Below are positions 6,343 through 10,433 of a stretch of DNA of 10,433 nucleotides, in pieces. A program made the position numbers and the translations under genes. Origin of the DNA: Candidatus Limnocylindrales bacterium. GTDB lineage: Bacteria; Chloroflexota; Limnocylindria; Limnocylindrales; CSP1-4. The notes below the pieces were generated by a model, which was given only the letters and a program-made list of their open reading frames with translations, did not search any database and was not told where the DNA came from. Numbering within the stretch: position 1 is the first letter of the stretch; each line of letters begins with the position of its first letter. The stretch covers positions 1-10,433 of the forward strand of contig JARLHH010000282.1 of the NCBI GenBank assembly GCA_031292335.1, in the 5' to 3' direction.

Positions 6343-8028
6343 CTACTCCGCGCTGATCAGGTAGCGGTAGTGGGGCTGGAGGCCCGTCCTCACTTCGACG
6401 TCGTCGAGCGCCGGCCAGCGGGCGCGGATCCGTCTCGCGAGGGCTTCCGCCTCGGCGAGGCTCGCGTCGGCGCCGTACCACAGGGTGACCAGGCCAAACC
6501 CGGCCCGGAACGAGCCGATCCCCTCGAGGATCGCGGTCTCCTGGTCGTCGGCCACGGCCAGCAGCCCGTCGTCGGGATCCAGCGCCATGGTCTGGCCCAG
6601 CCGGACCGGCCGGCCTCCGACGGTGGCGTCGCGCACGGCGGCCGTGACGAGCAGGGTCTGGATCTCGCGGCTCGCCGCGAGCATCCGCTCCGCGTTGCCG
6701 CTCGCGCCGTCCGCGACCTGGAGCGCCAGCAGCGCCGCGAGGCCCTCCGCGGCGTTCCGGGTCGGCACCACCCGGGTGGGGCGGTCGGCCATCTCGGCGG
6801 CCTGCCCGGCCGCCAGCTTCACGTTGGGGTTGTTGGGCAGGATCAGGATCTCGTCGGCCGGAGACCGGCGGATCGCCTCGAGGATCTCGCCCGCGCTCGG
6901 GTTCTCGGCCTGTCCGCCGCGGACGATCGTCACGGCGACCTCCCCGCCGAGCGCGGCCTCGTCGAAGTACGGCGCGAACCCTTCGCCGGGCACGACCGCG
7001 ATGATTCCCAGGGGTGCCCGGCTGGTGTCGGCCTCGCGGGCCGACCCGTCGACGGGCTGCGCCGGCATGGCGCACTCGCCCTCCGCCGCCGCTCGCGCCT
7101 CGCGGACCTCCCTGGTCTGGTGGTCCAGGTCGACGACGGTCGCGTTGACGATCCTGCCAAGCCGGAGCGCATGGCGCACGACCAGGTCGGGGCGCCCGTT
7201 GTGGACGTGGATCTTCGCGATCTTGGCATCACCCGCGACGTTGACCGACTCGCCCGTCCGAACCAGGTAGGCGCTGATCTGATCCAGGTCCAGGAGCTTG
7301 CCCGGGAAGGGACGGATCAGGTAGACCGTCTCGTAGCCATGTCCGGTCTCGCCGAGGGCGATCCCGGCGGAGACCGGGCCCGGCACGGCCGGAATGTTCC
7401 GAAGCTGCGCCGGCGCGTCGCCCCGGAGGAAGTGGAGCGCTCCCTCGAGGAGCCGGACCAAGCCGGCCCCGCCGGAGTCGACCACGCCGGCGTCCCGAAG
7501 CACGGGCAGCAGGCTCGGGGTCCGCGCGAGGGCCTTCTCGGCCCCGTCGGTGGCACCCGCCAGGACGGCGCCGATATCGTTCTCCCGCTCCGCCGTGGCG
7601 ACCGCCGCCGCCGCGGCCTCGCGGATCACGGTCAGCATCGTGCCCTCCACCGGCCGGGGGACGGCCCCGTACGCCGCCGTGCTGGCCAGCGCAAGCGCAT
7701 GGGCGAGGTCGAGGCCGTTGAAGCGTCGCTTGCCGGCGAAGCCCTCCGCGAGCCCGCGCACGATCTGGCTGAGGATCACGCCCGAGTTGCCCCGGGCCCC
7801 GAAGAGGGCGCCCTCACGGAGTCGATCGGCGACTCCCTCCACGCTCGTCTCGTCCCGCACGTACAGGAGCATCTCCGTGCAGGTCGCGAACATGTTCGAG
7901 CCGGTATCACCGTCGGGAACGGGGAAGACGTTGAGGGCGTTGATCTCGTCGACGTGGCTCTCGAGGTTTGCGACCGCGGCTCGCACGGCCCCCAGGAGGC
8001 CGGCGCCATCGCAGGCGATCCGGACCAC
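6343..8028 (-). CDS. fakA: Fatty acid kinase ATP-binding subunit FakA (DAK2/DegV-associated)
   Basis: A 561-residue FakA (YloV) family protein. FakA, with a FakB/DegV fatty-acid-binding partner, phosphorylates exogenous fatty acids to acyl-phosphate for membrane lipid synthesis. The N-terminal DAK2 (DhaL-like) kinase domain shows NVFPVPDGDTGSNM (33-46; Asp39/Asp41 as likely Mg-ADP ligands), LFGARGNSGVILSQIVRG (75-92), VEGTMLTVIREAA and VVDSGGAGLVRLLEG. The C-terminal half (KIHVHNGRPDLVV, EILILPNNPNVKLAA) is the conserved FakA C-terminal region. The open frame extends upstream to 8322 but that part lies inside the asp23-like gene and is Arg/Ser-rich junk. GTG 8028, one base after the upstream TAG, gives a normal-length N-terminus. 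No fakB lies in the window. Together with plsX it links this run to acyl-phosphate metabolism. Confidence 0.95.
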   Translation of the reverse strand: MVRIACDGAGLLGAVRAAVANLESHVDEINALNVFPVPDGDTGSNMFATCTEMLLYVRDETSVEGVADRLREGALFGARGNSGVILSQIVRGLAEGFAGKRRFNGLDLAHALALASTAAYGAVPRPVEGTMLTVIREAAAAAVATAERENDIGAVLAGATDGAEKALARTPSLLPVLRDAGVVDSGGAGLVRLLEGALHFLRGDAPAQLRNIPAVPGPVSAGIALGETGHGYETVYLIRPFPGKLLDLDQISAYLVRTGESVNVAGDAKIAKIHVHNGRPDLVVRHALRLGRIVNATVVDLDHQTREVREARAAAEGECAMPAQPVDGSAREADTSRAPLGIIAVVPGEGFAPYFDEAALGGEVAVTIVRGGQAENPSAGEILEAIRRSPADEILILPNNPNVKLAAGQAAEMADRPTRVVPTRNAAEGLAALLALQVADGASGNAERMLAASREIQTLLVTAAVRDATVGGRPVRLGQTMALDPDDGLLAVADDQETAILEGIGSFRAGFGLVTLWYGADASLAEAEALARRIRARWPALDDVEVRTGLQPHYRYLISAE

Positions 8029-8029
8029 G

Positions 8030-8515
8030 CTAGGCGGCCCCCGGCGCACGACCCGACCCGCCCGGCTCCGTCGCCCGCGACACGTCGTCGAGCAGCGGCT
8101 CCCGCTCGGATGGCGGCTCGACCCGGCGGACACGGCCCTCCGGCGCGGCGGGCGGGCCCGACGCGTACGGCCGTCCACCGACGCGCTGGACATGGACCGC
8201 GACCGGGCCAACCGCTCGGCCCAGCGCCCGCTCGAGCCCGTAGCGGACCGCGGAATCGACCTGGCGGGCGACCTCCGCGACCGGGACGCCGTAGGCGACG
8301 GTGAGCCAGACCTCGGCTGCAATCACCGGTCGGACCGTCACGCGGATCGCCCGGCTGCCCATGCCCAGCCTGGCGCGCACGTGTGCCCAGACCGTCGGCT
8401 CGGTCAGCCCGGTCACGCCGTAGCTGCCGGTGGCGGCATCGCGGACGATCTCCTGTAATGCCCGCCGAGCCACGACGGCCCGACCCGGCACGCGACGAGT
8501 CGGCTCCTCGGGCAT
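8030..8515 (-). CDS. Asp23/Gls24-family envelope protein (paralog 2)
   Basis: A 161-residue Asp23/Gls24 protein (YloU-like by position). Family features are RAVVARRALQEIVRDAATGSYGVTGL (12-37), a beta segment RAIRVTVRP (55-63) and the hallmark WLTVAYGVPVAEVARQV (70-86) followed by VAVHVQRV (105-112). The last ~48 residues are Pro/Arg/Glu-rich and probably disordered, unlike paralog 1. The frame has GTG at 8527 and ATG at 8524, but I place the start at ATG 8515: GAGGTGAT (8530-8523), a near-perfect anti-SD match, lies 7 nt upstream and would otherwise overlap the start codons. It is the first gene of the long minus-strand run, divergent from rpmB, and ends one base before fakA, the same asp23-fakA pairing as Bacillus yloU-yloV. 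Confidence 0.88.
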   Translation of the reverse strand: MPEEPTRRVPGRAVVARRALQEIVRDAATGSYGVTGLTEPTVWAHVRARLGMGSRAIRVTVRPVIAAEVWLTVAYGVPVAEVARQVDSAVRYGLERALGRAVGPVAVHVQRVGGRPYASGPPAAPEGRVRRVEPPSEREPLLDDVSRATEPGGSGRAPGAA

Positions 8516-8522
8516 CGGGGGC

Positions 8523-8530
8523 ATCACCTC
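8523..8530 (-). promoter_or_regulatory. Strong Shine-Dalgarno deciding the asp23-like start
   Basis: The minus strand reads GAGGTGAT, complementary over eight bases to the usual 3' end of 16S rRNA. It is followed by 7 nt and ATG at 8515. Two in-frame start codons (GTG 8527, ATG 8524) fall inside this element and so are unlikely to be used. Confidence 0.7.
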
Positions 8531-8535
8531 GCGAC

Positions 8536-8567
8536 TTGACCGCCGAACGCGGACGATGTGCTAGCAT
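8536..8567 (+). promoter_or_regulatory. Likely rpmB promoter (extended -10), divergent promoter region
   Basis: The plus strand has TTGACC (8536-8541) and TGC-TAGCAT (8559-8567), an extended -10 with TGn directly before a four-of-six -10 hexamer. The spacer between hexamers is 20 nt, longer than optimal; the extended -10 could compensate, or the true -35 may lie 2-3 nt further right. Transcription would begin near 8574 and leave a leader of about 95 nt before rpmB. On the minus strand the same AT-richer spot gives TATGCT (8568-8563), a possible -10 for the asp23-fakA run, although no good -35 is visible there. The core TGCTAGCA (8559-8566) is a perfect 8-bp palindrome. Confidence 0.5.
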
Positions 8568-8670
8568 ACAGCCTCCCCGGACCCCTTCCCGGCGGCGTAT
8601 CAGCGTGCCGAGAGGGAGACGGGCAGGCGGACTATCCCGCCGACCGGAAACCCCGCACCTGAGGAACCCG

Positions 8671-8868
8671 ATGGCCCGGAGCTGCGCGATCTGCGGCAAG
8701 GTCTCGATGGGCGGCTTCAACCCGCAGTCGAGCGGGATGAACCGCGTTCGTGCCCATCGCCGCTACCAGCCGAACCTCCAGCCGCTCGCGGTCGTCGAAG
8801 CCGGCGTCGCGACGCGCAAGCTCGTCTGCACGCGCTGCCGGCGCACCCAGACCAAGAAGAGCCGCTGA
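8671..8868 (+). CDS. rpmB: 50S ribosomal protein bL28, zinc-binding form
   Basis: Large-subunit protein bL28, 65 residues. The N-terminus MARSCAICGKVSMGGFNPQS and the basic HRRYQPNLQPL segment (29-39) are the family signature. CAIC (Cys5/Cys8) and CTRC (Cys53/Cys56) make a zinc-binding set, so this is the C+ form. The ATG at 8671 has GAGGA (8661-8665) five nt upstream. It is the only plus-strand gene of the window, inverted relative to its neighbours and flanked by a divergent promoter region and a hairpin terminator, so it is a single-gene transcription unit. As I recall, Bacillus subtilis rpmB is also inverted at this same place next to yloU. The 5' leader has possible alternative hairpins (see findings). 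Confidence 0.97.
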   Translation: MARSCAICGKVSMGGFNPQSSGMNRVRAHRRYQPNLQPLAVVEAGVATRKLVCTRCRRTQTKKSR

Positions 8869-8908
8869 CCTTCGCGCTGGGCCGCGTCCGGTCCAGCCTT
8901 CGACCTGC

Positions 8909-8933
8909 CGACCCGGCCCATGCCGGGTCGTTT
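8909..8933 (+). terminator. Intrinsic terminator after rpmB, between convergent genes
   Basis: CGACCCGGC (8909-8917) and GCCGGGTCG (8922-8930) form a perfect 9-bp stem with a CCAT tetraloop, followed on the plus strand by TTT (8931-8933). It lies 40 nt after the rpmB stop and 18 nt from the dtd stop on the opposite strand. The T-run is short, but the stem is strong and the convergent setting fits. The symmetrical stem could also slow minus-strand transcription leaving dtd, although no T-run follows in that direction. Confidence 0.8.
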
Positions 8934-8951
8934 GCCTGTCCGGCGCCGCGC

Positions 8952-9398
8952 TCAGCGATCCGCGCTGTCCAGCCAGATCGTGAAGGGACCGTCGTTGACG
9001 AGCTCCACTTCCATCGGCGCCCCGAACCGACCCCGCTCCACCTGCGTGCCGGTTCGCTCGACGGCAAGGCAGAAGCGCAGGTAGATCGCCTCGGCATGGT
9101 CCGGCGCGGCCGCGCCGGAGAAGCCCGGACGGCGCCCGCGTCGCGTGTCCGCGTAGAGCGTGAACTGGCTCACGACCAGCACGGCGCCCCCGACCTCGCC
9201 CAGCGCCAGGTTGGTGCGTCCGTCGCGATCCTCGTGGATCCGGAGCTCGACGACCCGCCGGGCGAGCACGTCGGCGACTGCATCGTCATCCCCGGGGGCG
9301 ACGCCCAGGAGCACCAGCAGGCCGCGGCCGATCGCGCCGACCGGCTCACCGGCGACCCGCACCTCCGCCCGGCGCACGCGCTGGAGGAGCGCCCGCAC
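8952..9398 (-). CDS. dtd: D-aminoacyl-tRNA deacylase
   Basis: DTD hydrolyses D-amino acids (and mischarged glycine) from tRNA, keeping translation homochiral. The 148-residue protein has MRALLQRVRRAEVRV (1-15), the active-site motif SQFTLYADTRRGRRPGF (77-93) and the cross-subunit Gly-cisPro motif NDGPFT (135-140; family NxGPxT), so both catalytic elements of the dimer are present and length is typical. The start is GTG at 9398, only 3 nt after the rpe stop, which suggests co-translation with rpe. It converges with rpmB across the hairpin terminator. Family proteins usually have Ser where this one has Gly92 (RRPSF), a mild variation. Confidence 0.96.
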   Translation of the reverse strand: MRALLQRVRRAEVRVAGEPVGAIGRGLLVLLGVAPGDDDAVADVLARRVVELRIHEDRDGRTNLALGEVGGAVLVVSQFTLYADTRRGRRPGFSGAAAPDHAEAIYLRFCLAVERTGTQVERGRFGAPMEVELVNDGPFTIWLDSADR

Positions 9399-9401
9399 GG
9401 G

Positions 9402-10397
9402 TCAGGCCCCGGGGTCGGTCGGTCGGTCGCCGCGATCCCCCAGGAGGCGCGCTCGCCAGGTCGCGGCCTCCGAGACCGCCCCGTCTCGCGCCGCGGCGAA
9501 GTGATCTCGCGCCCAGCCCTCGGCACTGCGCGGGATCAGCAGGTCGTAGTCGCGCACGCCGTCCGGGTTCAGCTGGCCGTCGCCCCGGAGCATCACCACC
9601 GGCACCCTGGCCCGCTCGATCGCATCCCGGAGGGGCCCCGCCAGGTGGCGCGGCAGCTGCGCGAAGCGAACCATCTCGTCGCGCGGGTGCGGCGGCACGC
9701 CCCCGTTGCGCTCGTTCGCGAACCCCTCGTCGGCGAGCGCCCGGACCAGGCGCACCTCGCGGGCCTGGTCGTGGCCCTTCGTGAAGAGGGCCGTCCCCAC
9801 GACGAGGATGTCGGCCCCCAGGCCGCCGACCAGCTCGGCCGTCTCGCGATTCACGCCGCCGTCCACGTGGACCTCGCCGCCCCAGGGCTTGTGCGAGAGC
9901 AGGTCGCGGGCGGGCAGGATCTTCGCCTCGGCGACGTCCCGCATGAATGTCTGCCCGCCGAAGCCGGGCTCGACGGTCATCACCATCACGATGTCCAGCA
10001 GCTCGCGATAGGGCTCAAGCGCGGCGAGCGGCGTGCCGGGGCGGAGCGCGAGCCCGGCCGCCCGGCCGGCTGCCCGGATCCGGCGCAGCACGGGCTCGAT
10101 CGGCTCGTTGACCTCGACATGGATCGTGATCGAATCGCAGCCCGCCTCGAGGAACTCGTCCAGCCAGCGTCCCGGCTCGTCGATCATCAGGTGCGCGTCG
10201 AACGGCACCTTCGTCACCGGGCGGAGCGCCCGGATGGTTCCCGCGCCGAAGGTGAGATTCGGGACGAAGTGGGCGTCCATCACGTCGAGATGGATCCGGT
10301 CCGCGCCGGCCCGGATCACCCGCCGGACCTCGTAGGCGAGATTGCCCAGGTTCGCGTTGAGGATGCTGGCCGCGATCCGCGCCCGACCCTCTCCCAT
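9402..10397 (-). CDS. rpe: Ribulose-phosphate 3-epimerase with C-terminal extension
   Basis: Rpe interconverts ribulose-5-phosphate and xylulose-5-phosphate in the pentose-phosphate pathway. Residues 1-~222 form the TIM-barrel enzyme: AASILNANLGNL (9-20; Ser11), RIHLDVMDAHFVPNLTFG (34-51; His36, Asp38), FDAHLMI (66-72; His69), VMTVEPGFGGQTFM (139-152), VHVDGGVNRET (176-186; Asp179) and the phosphate-binding VVGTALF (199-205). All catalytic residues are present. Position 42 is Ala where Gly or Asn is common. The protein then runs ~109 residues further (223-331), about half again the usual length, with VVMLRGDGQLNPDGVRDYD (267-285) and a Trp/Arg-rich end I do not recognise. ATG 10397 has GAGGGAG about 7 nt upstream. 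dtd follows after 3 nt. Confidence 0.95.
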   Translation of the reverse strand: MGEGRARIAASILNANLGNLAYEVRRVIRAGADRIHLDVMDAHFVPNLTFGAGTIRALRPVTKVPFDAHLMIDEPGRWLDEFLEAGCDSITIHVEVNEPIEPVLRRIRAAGRAAGLALRPGTPLAALEPYRELLDIVMVMTVEPGFGGQTFMRDVAEAKILPARDLLSHKPWGGEVHVDGGVNRETAELVGGLGADILVVGTALFTKGHDQAREVRLVRALADEGFANERNGGVPPHPRDEMVRFAQLPRHLAGPLRDAIERARVPVVMLRGDGQLNPDGVRDYDLLIPRSAEGWARDHFAAARDGAVSEAATWRARLLGDRGDRPTDPGA

Positions 10398-10433
10398 CAG
10401 CGGCTCCCTCGGCGCGGCGCTCCGGGCGGGCGC
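10397..10433 (-). CDS. Possible 3' end of an upstream gene (partial)
   Basis: On the minus strand, the frame from 10432 reads 11 sense codons (R-P-P-G-A-P-R-R-G-S-R) and a TGA (10399-10397) that overlaps the rpe ATG as TGATG. Such an overlap is the usual sign of a tightly coupled upstream gene. In Bacillus the gene before rpe is rsgA, but nothing here identifies it. Eleven codons are too few to prove coding. Confidence 0.3.
   Translation of the reverse strand, partial: RPPGAPRRGSR

Noticed and set aside
3734..6364. An 876-codon plus-strand open frame antisense to recG and rsmD
   Set aside because: The translation is Arg/Pro/Gly/Asp/His-rich with no family motif, while the opposite strand encodes complete RecG and RsmD. 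Long antisense frames are expected in such GC-rich DNA.
6335..7075. Upstream part of the open frame that continues into recG
   Set aside because: It is a shifted-frame shadow of fakA with Arg/Gly/Pro-rich sequence; RecG homology begins only after GTG 6334.
6370..8304. A 644-codon plus-strand open frame antisense to fakA
   Set aside because: It has no recognisable motif, biased composition and no ribosome binding site in a sensible place. FakA on the minus strand explains the region.
8029..8322. N-terminal extension of the fakA frame
   Set aside because: It overlaps the asp23-like gene in another frame and is Arg/Ser/Pro-rich. FakA family sequence begins at about 8028.
9402..9674. A separate small protein from an internal ATG in the rpe extension
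   Set aside because: The upstream bases show no good ribosome binding site and the frame is continuous with rpe, so one longer protein is simpler.
1..10433. Mobile elements, CRISPR arrays, tRNA/rRNA genes, prophage or defence genes
   Set aside because: I found no transposase or integrase motif, no regularly spaced repeats and no tRNA-like cloverleaf. The window is core housekeeping content throughout.

Overview
This is a very GC-rich window, densely packed with bacterial housekeeping genes. The families and their order point to a Gram-positive-type or related lineage. I favour a high-GC Chloroflexota (Limnocylindria/Ellin6529-like), with Actinomycetota as the alternative. The reasons are the fakA/Asp23 genes, zinc-binding bL28 and bL32, a SepIVA/SCO5569-like coiled-coil gene between coaD and yceD, and heavy GTG start use. 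This placement is inferred from gene content and from remembered gene orders, not from a search.

Layout, right to left, since almost everything is on the minus strand. (1) rpe, with an unusual C-terminal extension, is followed after 3 nt by dtd (10397 to 8952). A few codons at the right edge may be the end of an upstream gene that overlaps the rpe start. (2) rpmB (8671-8868) is the only plus-strand gene. It converges with dtd across a strong hairpin terminator (8909-8933) and diverges from the next minus-strand unit across a 155-bp promoter/leader region. (3) A long minus-strand run goes from 8515 to the left edge: asp23-like gene, fakA, recG, rsmD, coaD, sepIVA-like gene, yceD (DUF177), rpmF, plsX, and a second asp23-like gene. 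Most junctions overlap or are only a few bases apart. The exceptions are gaps of 57 nt (coaD to sepIVA-like), 119 nt (yceD to rpmF) and 48 nt (rpmF to plsX).

The genes share broad growth themes. FakA and PlsX both feed the acyl-phosphate pool used for phospholipid synthesis. The two Asp23-family proteins and the SepIVA-like protein are probably envelope-associated. CoaD makes the CoA precursor. rsmD, rpmB, rpmF, yceD and dtd serve the ribosome or translation fidelity, recG serves replication-fork repair, and rpe the pentose-phosphate pathway. As I recall it, the order rpe / inverted rpmB / asp23 / fakA / recG / plsX matches the Bacillus subtilis rpe-thiN-rpmB-yloU-yloV-recG-plsX region. The rsmD-coaD-yceD-rpmF block matches a separate Bacillus locus and is inserted here between recG and plsX.

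I see no mobile element, CRISPR array, tRNA/rRNA gene, defence system or clearly novel multi-gene system. The items most worth a second look are the rpe C-terminal extension, the pairing of each Asp23 paralog with an acyl-phosphate enzyme, and several possible RNA/promoter structures. No stretch longer than 300 bases lacks a gene.
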